Origin: JAGIBJ01 sp032119595
GTDB lineage: Bacteria > Actinomycetota > Thermoleophilia > Solirubrobacterales > Solirubrobacteraceae
Length of the DNA: 64,000 nucleotides
NCBI GenBank assembly: GCA_032119595.1
Contig: JAUMBQ010000004.1
Span: 124,001 to 188,000, forward strand
Direction: 5' to 3'
Every line of letters begins with the position of its first letter. Position 1 is the first letter of the stretch. The notes beneath the pieces were generated by a model, which did not search any database, was not told where the DNA came from, and worked only from the letters and a program-made list of their open reading frames with translations. This document shows, one piece after another, positions 26,140 through 35,000 of the stretch. A program made the translations under genes and the position numbers.

Positions 26140-26706
26140 TTAGCCGGCCAGGCGCTCGTGGAGTAGCCCGGCCACTTCGCGGCTTTCGCTGCGGCGGAGC
26201 GGGCCGCGGGCGGCGACGCGCTTGGCGAGTTCGGTGGGGCGCAGGATCACGTGGCCGCCGAGGGTCAGGGTCCCGAGGAGCGGGAACTGGCCGCCGGTGA
26301 ACGAGAGGGCGGTGTGGAGCGGCACGTGAGGGAGGTCGGCGAGGGCGCCGCAGAGGAGCGTGCGCTGGCGGTCGAGGAGATCCAGAAGGGCGGTGTGGTC
26401 GTCGCCGCCGACGCGCAGCGTCGACGGGCCGAAGAGCGGCCGGTGGATGCGCACCCGCTTGAGGGCGATCGGTCGGCTCGCGATCACCCAAACGCCGGAG
26501 GTGCCAACGGCGACGTGGTCGATCGACGGGCCGGCCGCGCCGGCGGGCGCGACGTCATGCAGGAGGAACGCGGAGCGCTCCAGCATCGCCGCGAGATGGC
26601 GAGGTTCTGCGGCCGGCCGTGCGCCAGGCCGGGCCGGCGCGCCGACGCGAGTGCGGAGCGGATGGGCGGCGGCAGCCGGGGTCGGGGCGTCGGCGTAGCC
26701 GTTCAT
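26140..26706 (-). CDS. Degenerate NERD-like domain protein
   Basis: This 188-residue protein contains the core of a NERD (nuclease-related) domain: an N-terminal helix HLAAMLERSAFLLHDV, then DHVAVGTSGVWVIAS. In NERD proteins this strand normally continues with E-x-K; here it reads IASRP, so the catalytic Lys is missing and nuclease activity is doubtful. The N-terminal 35 residues are Ala/Pro-rich and probably disordered. There is no membrane segment. It is convergent to tenA with 10 nt between stops. The biological role is unknown. Confidence 0.55.
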   Translation of the reverse strand: MNGYADAPTPAAAAHPLRTRVGAPARPGARPAAEPRHLAAMLERSAFLLHDVAPAGAAGPSIDHVAVGTSGVWVIASRPIALKRVRIHRPLFGPSTLRVGGDDHTALLDLLDRQRTLLCGALADLPHVPLHTALSFTGGQFPLLGTLTLGGHVILRPTELAKRVAARGPLRRSESREVAGLLHERLAG

Positions 26707-26787
26707 GCCCCGGGTGACGGCACCTCAGCCCGTCGCTGGAGGCCAAACCCCTCCGCCTGGCCGGACGTTCGGGCGGCGCTGCGGGCT

Positions 26788-27141
26788 CTAGTTCCCCATC
26801 GCTTCACTGACGCACGGAATCCCCGCGCCGGCGGGCATCGCGACGAAGCGGCGCTTGGTGTTGGCCCGGTTCGTGAACTTCACGCGGCCGTTGTCGGTGG
26901 CGGTGACCTTCCAGCCCGCGACCGTCTTGCTCTTGGTACACGCGCGCATCACGACCTTGGCCTGGGCGCACGTCACGCCCTTGGACCGGAACGTGACCGT
27001 GAGCGAATACTCCGACATGTCGCCGCCCCCATTGATCTGGCACGGCCCGGCCGCGGCGGCCGGGGCTGCAGACGCGCCACCGACCGATAGGCACGCCACA
27101 GCAGCGAGCAGGGAGAAGCGGGCAAGAGCAACGGAGCGCAT
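26788..27141 (-). CDS. Small secreted hypothetical protein
   Basis: This is a 117-residue exported protein with a signal peptide (RFSLLAAVACLSVGGASAAP) and a mature part with four cysteines. The motif GVTCAQAKVVMRAC followed by a basic GWKVTATDNGRVKFTNR is typical of a small secreted family in Solirubrobacterales-type genomes and resembles the protein at 15069-15359. The cysteines probably form disulfides outside the cell. A TATCGT sequence lies 9 nt before the ATG. Function unknown. Confidence 0.7.
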   Translation of the reverse strand: MRSVALARFSLLAAVACLSVGGASAAPAAAAGPCQINGGGDMSEYSLTVTFRSKGVTCAQAKVVMRACTKSKTVAGWKVTATDNGRVKFTNRANTKRRFVAMPAGAGIPCVSEAMGN

Positions 27142-27321
27142 GGCCGCTTCACGATACGACGCACCGCCGTTGAGAGCGAGGGGCGAAAGTGGCCGGGGCC
27201 GCGGTGGGGCGCCAAGTCACCGATGAGTTCTCGACTCCTCGGCGGTCTACGTTCTGAGCAACCCGCCTGGGTGCCGCGTCGGGCAAGCGCCTGGCGTTGG
27301 GTCGGGCAAGGAGAGATTCAC

Positions 27322-27813
27322 ATGAAGCATCAGATCGTCCCCAACCTGTGGTTCGACGGGAACGCCGAAGAAGCCGCGAACTTCTACGTGTCGGTGTTCC
27401 CGGACTCCCGAATCCTGAGCATCTCGAACTACCCGGAGGGCTCGCCGGGGCCGGCGGGCGAGCCGATGGTGGTCGAGTGGGAGATGAACGGGCAGCGGTT
27501 CATGGGCATCAACGGCGGCCCCCAGTTCACGTTCTCGGAGGCGGTGTCGTTCCTGATCGAATGCGACACGCAGGAGGAGATCGACACCTACTGGGACCAG
27601 CTCCTGGCGGGCGGCGGCACGGAGTCGATGTGCGGTTGGTTGAAAGACCGCTTCGGGCTGTCGTGGCAGGTCGCGCCGGCCGGCATGGAATCCCTGTTTG
27701 CCGACGCCGACAAGACCAAAGCCGAGCGCGCCATGAAGGCCATGATGGGCATGCGAAAGATCGACCTCGCCGCGCTCAAAGCCGCCGCCGACGGCACGGC
27801 CGTCGCGCAATAG
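27322..27813 (+). CDS. VOC-family (PhnB/3-demethylubiquinone methyltransferase-like) protein
   Basis: This 163-residue protein belongs to the glyoxalase/VOC superfamily, PhnB-like group (named after a 3-demethylubiquinone methyltransferase domain). Features are LWFDGNAEEAANFYVSVFPD at the N-terminus, GQRFMGINGGPQF in the middle, and WGWLKDRFGLSWQV-like text before the C-terminal helix (CGWLKDRFGLSWQVAP here). The ATG at 27322 follows AAGGAGAGA. Most such proteins are uncharacterised in actinobacteria. The substrate cannot be told from sequence. Confidence 0.88.
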   Translation: MKHQIVPNLWFDGNAEEAANFYVSVFPDSRILSISNYPEGSPGPAGEPMVVEWEMNGQRFMGINGGPQFTFSEAVSFLIECDTQEEIDTYWDQLLAGGGTESMCGWLKDRFGLSWQVAPAGMESLFADADKTKAERAMKAMMGMRKIDLAALKAAADGTAVAQ

Positions 27814-27840
27814 CCAGCCGCCTTCGGCGCGCTCGCCCCG

Positions 27841-27846
27841 TACGCT
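27841..27846 (+). promoter_or_regulatory. TANNNT -10 box of the first S1-domain gene
   Basis: TACGCT lies 6 nt before the GTG at 27853. An out-of-frame ATG overlaps the GTG but stops immediately, which supports the GTG start. Confidence 0.45.
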
Positions 27847-27852
27847 CGCCAT

Positions 27853-29037
27853 GTGAGCCCTTCGCCTTCCGGACCTCAGGCGGTCGCCCGCTGGATCGAG
27901 AGTGAGCGCGCCGTCTATGACCTCGCCCGCTACGTGGTGAGCCCCGAGCGCGACGTCCCGCTGGTCTGCGTGACCGTGCAGCCGCGCGTCGATCACCCGC
28001 TGCTCGACCCGGGCGCGCTCGCGCGGGACCTCGGCGACGCGGCCGAAGTCTGGGTGGTGCCGATCGCCAAGCACCAGTGGATGCTCACTGAGGAGCTGCC
28101 CAAGGGGCTCGACGTGTACGGCGGCGCCGTACGCGTTTGGTGGCCCATGGAGGACGCGCGCAAGGCGCAGCCGCGCGACCATCCGACGTTCGCCGTGTTC
28201 TCCGAGGAGGACGCTGCGCGGGCCGTGCGCGACATCGTCGCCCACGTCACGCAGCCCCGCGAAGGCGAGCCGCAGCCTGGCGACGACGTGACCGGCGTCG
28301 TGACCGGCGTGCATCCAAACGGCGCCGACGTGCGCCTCTCGACCGGCCACCTCGGCTTCGTGGCCAACGCCCACATGGCCGAGAATGCCGAGATCTACCA
28401 CGCGCAGGAGGTCGTCCAAGAAGGGCAGACCGTGAAGCTGCGGGTGAGCGACGACGCCCACGAAACCGGCCGCGACCGCCTGCGCGTGTCGATGCGGCCC
28501 TTCGCGCCCGACCCGTGGAAGCGCGTGATGGACCAGTACCGCAAGGGCTCGGTCGTGGAAGGAGTCGTACTGCGACTGACCCCGTTCGGCGCGTTCGTCG
28601 AGCTCCTGCCCGGCGCCGAAGGCCTGATCCACAAGAGCCAGATCTCCGACCAGTTCGTCGACCACCTCCCCGACTTCCTCCGCGAGGGCGACCGGATCGC
28701 CGTGCGCATCAACGACGTGAACCGCAAGGAAGGCCGCGCCGAACTCACCCTGCGCGGCATCGGCGCCGACGAACCCATCCTCCCGGTCGCGTCGCTCTAC
28801 GAAGACGGCCCGCCGTGGCTGTCGACCTGGCGCGACGATGAATCCGGGGCCGCCGCCGACCGGCCCGGCGACCAGGGCGCGCCTCGCGACCCGGCGGGCC
28901 ACGACGCACACGGCGCCGCCGGCCGTGGCGACCACCAGGGCCCGTCGCCGACCGAACAGGCGCTGCACGACGAACTCGACGCCGCCTACGCTCGCATCGC
29001 CGAGCTCGAGCAGCGCCTCGCCGACCTCGATCGGTAG
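27853..29037 (+). CDS. S1 RNA-binding domain protein (paralogue 1)
   Basis: This 394-residue protein has an N-terminal domain of about 130 residues (PLVCVTVQPRVDHPL, LDVYGGAVRVWWP) shared only with its paralogue at 37347. Two S1 RNA-binding domains follow, about 140-215 and 228-305; the second is canonical, with GSVVEGVVLRLTPFGAFVEL and AEGLIHKSQISD. A Gly/Asp-rich linker and a short C-terminal coiled coil (ALHDELDAAYARIAELEQRL) end the protein. S1 domains bind RNA and occur in translation and RNA-decay factors; the exact role is unknown. The GTG start has a leaderless-type -10 box. Confidence 0.8.
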   Translation: MSPSPSGPQAVARWIESERAVYDLARYVVSPERDVPLVCVTVQPRVDHPLLDPGALARDLGDAAEVWVVPIAKHQWMLTEELPKGLDVYGGAVRVWWPMEDARKAQPRDHPTFAVFSEEDAARAVRDIVAHVTQPREGEPQPGDDVTGVVTGVHPNGADVRLSTGHLGFVANAHMAENAEIYHAQEVVQEGQTVKLRVSDDAHETGRDRLRVSMRPFAPDPWKRVMDQYRKGSVVEGVVLRLTPFGAFVELLPGAEGLIHKSQISDQFVDHLPDFLREGDRIAVRINDVNRKEGRAELTLRGIGADEPILPVASLYEDGPPWLSTWRDDESGAAADRPGDQGAPRDPAGHDAHGAAGRGDHQGPSPTEQALHDELDAAYARIAELEQRLADLDR

Positions 29038-29120
29038 TAGCGCGACCGACCAAGTCGGGTGGCCTGCGTTGCGCGCCCAGGCTGTGCTGCCCGGTAGGCG
29101 CCGCCTCCCCGCCCGCCTCG

Positions 29121-30296
29121 CTACCCAGTAGCGGTGCGCTGCGCGGCCAGTTCCGCAAGTGCCGATGGTCCGATCGCGGTCACGGCGTCGCTGAGAGGGA
29201 ATGGCTCGTCGACTGGGCAGGCGAAGAAGCTGCGGTCCGGCCCGAGGTCGTCGCTGGCGGAGCGAAAGCCGCGAGAGACCTTCGGGGTCGCGGTGCGTTT
29301 GATCTCGACGGCCCAGCGCTCGCCGCCGGGCCACGTCAAGACGAGGTCGATCTTAGCGCCGCCGGTTGCCCGGTAGTAGGTGGCGTCGACAAGGCCACCG
29401 GCGGCCTGCACGAGCTGCTGAACCACGAACCCTTCCCAGCTCATCCCCGCGACCGGATGGCTGAGCAGCGCGTCGAAGTCGTCGATCCCGAGGAGGGCAT
29501 GGACGAGGCCGGCATCGCGGACGTACACCTTGGGCGAGCGCACCAATCGCTTGCCCAGGTTGGAGGCGGACGGCTCCAGTCGACGCACGAGGAGCAGGTC
29601 GACGAGCAGGTCGATATACCGCGCCACCGTGGAGCCCGAGACCCCGAGACCGGCCGCGAGCTGCGCGGCGTTGAGCGGTGAACCCTGGCGATGCGCAAGC
29701 ATCGTCCACAGCCTGCGGAGGGTCTCGCCGGGGACTCGAGGACCCAGTGACGGGATGTCACGTTCGAGGTACGTGGAGATGAACGCCTGTCGCCACCGGA
29801 CGCTGGCTGCATCGCTGCCCGCCGTCAGGCTGTCCGGAAAGCCGCCACGGACCCAGAGGTCGCGGTGGCCCGTCCCGGGTACTTCGAGCATGGAGAGTGG
29901 CGCCAGCTCGGCGACCGCAAGCCGCCCCGCAAGTGATTCGCTCGCCCCGGCGATCAGGTCGATCGACGCGGAGCCGAGCAGGAGAAAGTGCCCCGCAGAT
30001 GAGCCGGATCTCCGGCGGCGGTCGATGGTGCCGCGGAGCACGGGGAAGAGGTCGGGCACGCGCTGCACCTCGTCGAGAATCACCAGCTGGTCCGGGTGCT
30101 CATCGAAGTAGAGCTCGGGCTCGGAGAGGCGAGCGAGATCGCGCGGCGACTCGAGGTCGAGATACGTCGAAGGCTGTTCGCGGCCCAGCTCGAGCGCGAG
30201 GGTCGTCTTCCCGACTTGTCTGGGTCCGGTCAGCGCGACGGCCGGAAACTCGGCGAGGAGTTGTCTGGTGACGACCGCTTGGCGACGCGCGAACAT
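29121..30296 (-). CDS. AAA_14/DUF4143 ATPase
   Basis: This 391-residue protein of the common AAA_14 plus DUF4143 family has Walker A TGPRQVGKTT (about 23-32), Walker B QLVILDEVQRVPDLF, sensor LLGSAS, and a C-terminal DUF4143 part with a winged helix (AAGLGVSGSTVARYIDLL) and a PD-(D/E)XK-like region (AKIDLVLTWPGGERWAVEIK). The biochemical function of the family is poorly known; it has been linked to toxin-antitoxin-like or mobile behaviour. A 14-bp inverted repeat covers the start codon and is a likely autoregulatory site. It lies divergently from the NERD nuclease gene. Confidence 0.88.
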   Translation of the reverse strand: MFARRQAVVTRQLLAEFPAVALTGPRQVGKTTLALELGREQPSTYLDLESPRDLARLSEPELYFDEHPDQLVILDEVQRVPDLFPVLRGTIDRRRRSGSSAGHFLLLGSASIDLIAGASESLAGRLAVAELAPLSMLEVPGTGHRDLWVRGGFPDSLTAGSDAASVRWRQAFISTYLERDIPSLGPRVPGETLRRLWTMLAHRQGSPLNAAQLAAGLGVSGSTVARYIDLLVDLLLVRRLEPSASNLGKRLVRSPKVYVRDAGLVHALLGIDDFDALLSHPVAGMSWEGFVVQQLVQAAGGLVDATYYRATGGAKIDLVLTWPGGERWAVEIKRTATPKVSRGFRSASDDLGPDRSFFACPVDEPFPLSDAVTAIGPSALAELAAQRTATG

Positions 30297-30335
30297 CCTT
30301 GCAATTCTGCCATAGCGTGAAAGAATTGCAAGGAT
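30295..30335. promoter_or_regulatory. 14-bp inverted repeat across the AAA_14 start codon
   Basis: ATCCTTGCAATTCT (30295-30308) and AGAATTGCAAGGAT (30322-30335) are perfect inverted copies separated by 13 bp. On the minus strand the inner arm contains the AAGG and the first bases of the ATG at 30296. The element may bind the encoded protein or fold over the translation start. Confidence 0.6.
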
Positions 30336-30525
30336 AAGCCTTCCCTCGGGATCCTGAGTCGGTCGCTCGCGCGCGCTGGTCGGGCCTCGTTCCGAAGCGC
30401 GGCTGCGCGACCGGTTACGCGCGACTGGCCGAATGGCCGACACACAACTTGCTTGTTGGCGGGTACGTTCGGATTCGGCGCCTGGTTCAGTGGGCTGACA
30501 ACACACCATGTGAAGGGGAGAGCAC

Positions 30526-31977
30526 ATGAGGACAGATCGGCAAACAGCCGTCGTGGCGGGGTTGGCCACGATCGGCATTGCGGCGGTGGCAATCGGGTCG
30601 CTGATCGGGCCAGAGTGGACACCCACACGGCCAGAGTCCGCGGGGACGCTTGGCGACGTGGTCTCGCTCGCCGGGGTGTCGTTGCTGTTCGGGGCGTGTT
30701 TTGCGTACTGGGCGACGGCACCGCACCGCGATTTCCGCGGCTCGCGGAGCCGACGCCGCTTTGCGAGGGCCGCAGCGATGGCGCCGCTCGATGCCTCCGG
30801 CGGGTCCAGCGCGTCCGGGGGCACCGGCGCGGCGGGGGCGTTCAGCGCGCTCGACTCGTCCGCCGCGCTCGGTGCGCGCGATGGCTCCCGAGGGCCTGGT
30901 GGGACGAAGGGATCCGACTCGTCGTCGGGACCGGTGCAGGCCGTCGGTGAACTCGCCGTGATGCCCGATCCTGGCCGTCGCTCAACGCCCGACCGACGGA
31001 CCGCGCCTGACCGGCGTTCCGCCAAGGATCGTCGCGCGACACGTCGCTCGACCCCAGATCGCCGCGTCTATGACGTGCTCTATTCGGACGCGGACCCGTA
31101 CCCCGACCCGCTTCCGCACGGCCGCGTTGAACCGTCGGCCGCGTCGACGCAGGCCGCGGCCACCGCGGTGAAGCAGGCCTTGGACGCTGCGGCGGCCATC
31201 GCGAAGGCCGCCGGCGCTCCGGGGACGACGCCGTTCGGTCCTCAGGCGAAGGGGGAGGAAGCCCCAAGCGCCGACGCCTACTCGGGCGCCTACTCCAAGG
31301 CTGCCGCGGACGCGTCGTCGCCGCTTGCCGGACTCGAGGAGTACGTGAGGTCGGCAGACCAGGCTGGCCAGTCGCCCGACCACACAGGCGCGTCGGCCGG
31401 CGAGGCGGACCCGTCGACGAACGAGGTTTCGGCCAACGGGTCGGGAGCGCGTCGTCGTTCGCATGAGCCGACGTCGCGGTTGCGGCGAGCCCGTTCGCTC
31501 GATCGAATCGCCCGCGATGCGCGGATCGGCAAGGCCGCCGAGAACTACGTCGGCGCGATCGTGGGGCGCGTGGGGCGCGCCTCCCACGACGTGAAGGTGG
31601 GGACGGTCCTTGGCCCACCGGAGATCTCGTTCCATCACGGCGACATCGACTTCCTGCTCGTCGGCCGCGACGGGGCGCCCTCGTTTCTGCTCGAGGTCAA
31701 GGCCGCCAACCCGGAGCGCCGCGGTGGGGCGGAAGGAGAGAAACACGCGGCCCAGGCTGCGAGAGGACGCCGCGCGGTGCTGGAACTCACCGATGGCGCC
31801 GTGAACCCGATCCCGATCGTCGTCTACGTCGACCCGATCGGCACCGGCGCCGACACCCTCAAACTCCGCCCGCTGGAATCGAGCGAGACCCACGCGGGCG
31901 TGTGGAGCGTCGGCGCCAAGGGCCTCGAATCGGCCATTCGCAGCTTGGCCCAGGAGTACAACCGCAGCCGGCACTGA
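30526..31977 (+). CDS. Membrane-anchored NERD-like nuclease
   Basis: This 483-residue protein has two N-terminal membrane helices (about 7-27 and 44-66). A long disordered, Ala/Ser/Arg-rich linker (about 70-330) follows, with a repeated DRR motif (TPDRRTAPDRRSAKDRRATR at about 152-171). The C-terminal domain (about 335-480) is NERD/PD-(D/E)XK-like: ARIGKAAENYVGAIVGRV, then GDID at 372-375, then FLLEVKAAN with the E-V-K at 390-392. The ATG at 30526 follows AGGGGAGAG. All catalytic residues are present, unlike the NERD-like protein at 26140. It is followed by a large SF1 helicase gene 97 nt downstream; a membrane-tethered DNA-degrading pair is a plausible inference. Confidence 0.7.
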   Translation: MRTDRQTAVVAGLATIGIAAVAIGSLIGPEWTPTRPESAGTLGDVVSLAGVSLLFGACFAYWATAPHRDFRGSRSRRRFARAAAMAPLDASGGSSASGGTGAAGAFSALDSSAALGARDGSRGPGGTKGSDSSSGPVQAVGELAVMPDPGRRSTPDRRTAPDRRSAKDRRATRRSTPDRRVYDVLYSDADPYPDPLPHGRVEPSAASTQAAATAVKQALDAAAAIAKAAGAPGTTPFGPQAKGEEAPSADAYSGAYSKAAADASSPLAGLEEYVRSADQAGQSPDHTGASAGEADPSTNEVSANGSGARRRSHEPTSRLRRARSLDRIARDARIGKAAENYVGAIVGRVGRASHDVKVGTVLGPPEISFHHGDIDFLLVGRDGAPSFLLEVKAANPERRGGAEGEKHAAQAARGRRAVLELTDGAVNPIPIVVYVDPIGTGADTLKLRPLESSETHAGVWSVGAKGLESAIRSLAQEYNRSRH

Positions 31978-32073
31978 ACTCGCGTACGGGTCAGCGTGCG
32001 GCCACGACATCGCTCGCGCGGGGCCAGCGCGGGCTGCGGTGGGGTGGTCGACTAACGTCCGGCCGACCCCTCC

Positions 32074-35000
32074 ATGGCGACCAAGCAATCCGATCCACGC
32101 GCGCAGGCCCGCGCCGCTGTGCTGCGGAGCTGGATCGCGCTCGAACGCTTCGACACCAAGACGCTCGAACGCCCCGATCCGCACGGCCGCCCGCCGCGCG
32201 GCCGGCGTCGATTCGCGGTCGACATCGGCCCGCGGGACCCCCTCCCGTGGGAGTCCGGGCATGTCGCCTACGGTCAACCGCTCGTGAGCGACAAGGTCGA
32301 GTGGCGCCACACGCTGCACCTCGGCCAGTTCGACATCGGCGCGGCCTATGAGCGCGTCGAAGCCGTCTTCCCCGACTCCGAAGAGGCCCGCGAACTGCGC
32401 CGGACGACCCGAGGCACCGCGCCGCTCTTGGCGATGTCGCTCACGCCCGACGGCCGGCCGATCATGGACTCGCTCCAGGTGTCGAGCGCCGCGTGGTCGA
32501 TCGCGCAGACGCTGCGACTCGGCGTCGACGATCCCAAATGGCTCGTCGGGTTCGACGACGCACTCGGGGAAGTCCGCGGCGCCTTCGAGCGCATCGTGAT
32601 CGACTCGGCCGGAGGCGACCCAGCGAGCGACGCAGGGCGCAGCGAGGCCGTCGGGAGCGAGGCGGCCGCCGGCTTGCGCGTCGTGCCCGACCCGTCGTCG
32701 GAGGGCGCCGTTCCCGAGGCTGGGCCCGACGCCCCGGAAGAGCCGGACGACTCGAACATCATCGAGGCGATCGACGACGAGGGCATCGCGGTCGAGCCGA
32801 TCACGTGGGACCACGTGCTCCGCCTGCTGGGCGCTGCGACGGCCATTCTCGAGACCGAGGGGCAACTCACGATCCGGCCGGTCGTGCGCTCGACGACGTG
32901 GGCCGAGAGCCGACGCGTTCCCTACGGCACCGGCGACACGCTCCTCAACAGCTTTGCCGTCGACGACCTGGAGCGCGTCGCGCGCAAGCTCGAGGATCAC
33001 GCGCCGGGCGCGGCGCTGGCGCGCTACCTGGATGCGGCACACGTCGCGGTGGACGAGGCGGCCGACCGGATCGACGTCGACGAGCGCCTGGATGCCGTCC
33101 GCGCGCAGACTGATCCGTCTCGGATGCCGGCCGGCCGCTGGCCCGCCGACGCCACGCACGACCTTGCGCTTGGCCAGCAAGTCGCGGTCAACCTCGCCCT
33201 CGGCGGCTCGGCCTTGCGTGACCCAACCGACCCAGCCGATCGACCCGCGTCGCACCTGGATGACGCGCCGATGCCGATCGTCGCGGTCAACGGCCCGCCC
33301 GGCACTGGCAAGACGACGATGCTGCGGGACCTGATCGCCGCCGTCGTGACCGAGCGCGCCGACGTGATCGCCGCGTTCAAGCAGCCCGGCGACCTGTTCA
33401 AGGGCGAGGCGCTGTCGGTCAGCGGCGACCGCGTCGTGCGGGTGAGCAAGCTCGCGCGGGGGGTCGCGGGTCGCGAGATCCTGCTGGCGTGCGCCACCAA
33501 TGCGGCCGCACAGAACGTGTCGCTGGAACTGCCCGACCTGGGAGCGATCGACCCTGAGTGGCGTGCCGGGAGCGGATACCTGGCCGACTTCGCGACGGCG
33601 GCGCTGCGCGCCGGTGCCCTGTCGGACCTGCGGTTCGGCGAAGGCCAGGCCGGGAGTCGCGGCGCCGGTGCGCGTCGGCCCGCGGACGCCCTCACGCTCG
33701 ACGGCTTTGACGCGCTGGCTCCGGCCCCGCCCAGCGACGACCCGCACGCACTCCAGGCATGGGCGATGGTCGCCGCACGACTGGGCCGGCGCAGCTATTG
33801 CAAGGACTTCGCAGGCGCCGTCTGGTGGGGCACCGCGCCGCGGCCGGGCGATCGAGGTGGCTGGTCGCAGGCGCCGAAGATCGCGCCGACCGAGCGGGCC
33901 GAGCGCGGACTCGCCGCCCTGCTGAATGGCACACAGAATGCGGATGGGCGCCAAGCGTGGGCGGAGTCGCGCGACCGGTATCTCGCGGCTCGCGCGCGCG
34001 TGGAAGCGATTCGAGCGGAGCGCCAGGGCGTGGCCGACGCGCTCGTCCCCGCCGACGACCTGGAGCGTCAGTCCGTGGAGGCCGAACTCGAACTCGATGG
34101 CTGGCTGGCCGAGGCCGAGCGACTCGACGCCGAGCGCACCGAGGCGGCGGAGGCTGCGGCCCCGCTCGTGCTCGCGCATGCCGCGGCGAAGAAGGCGCTC
34201 GAGGCCCTCGGCGAGGCGCCCGCCGCCCACCTGCTGAAGCGGCTCACGCCGGCAGGGCGCGAGCGAGAGGGCGTGCGCAAGAACGCGCTCGCCAAAGCCG
34301 ACCTCGCGCACCGCGACGCCAAGACCGCGCTCGATCGCGTGCACGAACTCGACCGCCATGCGGCGCAGGCGCGGCGGGAAGCGTCGCGGTGCAAGGACGC
34401 TTTGAGCGCGACGCTGTCCCGCCTCACGGCCCGCGCCGACGCCGCGCAGGATGCGGCCGACGGCGCGATGCCGTTCGTCGTTCCGGGTGAGGCGTGGGAG
34501 CAGGATCGCGCGCTGCGCGACCTGCGGGCGCCTTGGTCCGACGACGTCTGGAACCGCGCCCGCACCGACTGCTTCCTCGCCGCGCTCGATCTTCACGAAG
34601 CGACCCTGCTCGCCAACGGTCGCGACGCCCGCCGCAATCTCGCGGTCGCGATCGACCTGCTCACGGGGCGCGTGACGGGCCTGACGCGCGACGTCGTCTT
34701 GGCGGCGTGGCAGACGCTCTTCTTGCTGGTGCCCGTGGTCAGTACGACCTTCGCGTCGCTGCCGACGATGCTCACGGGCCTGGGTCAGGAAGACCTTGGC
34801 TGGCTGCTCATCGATGAGGCCGGCCAGGCCCAACCGCAGCAGGCGGCTGGCGCGATCTGGCGGTGCAAGCGCGCGGTGATCGTCGGCGATCCGCTCCAGC
34901 TCGAGCCGGTGTCTGGCTTGCCGTCGTCGCTCGCCGACGCGATCCGCACCCGCTACGACGTGCCCATCGCGTACGTCTCGCCCGAGGCTTCGGTCCAGCG

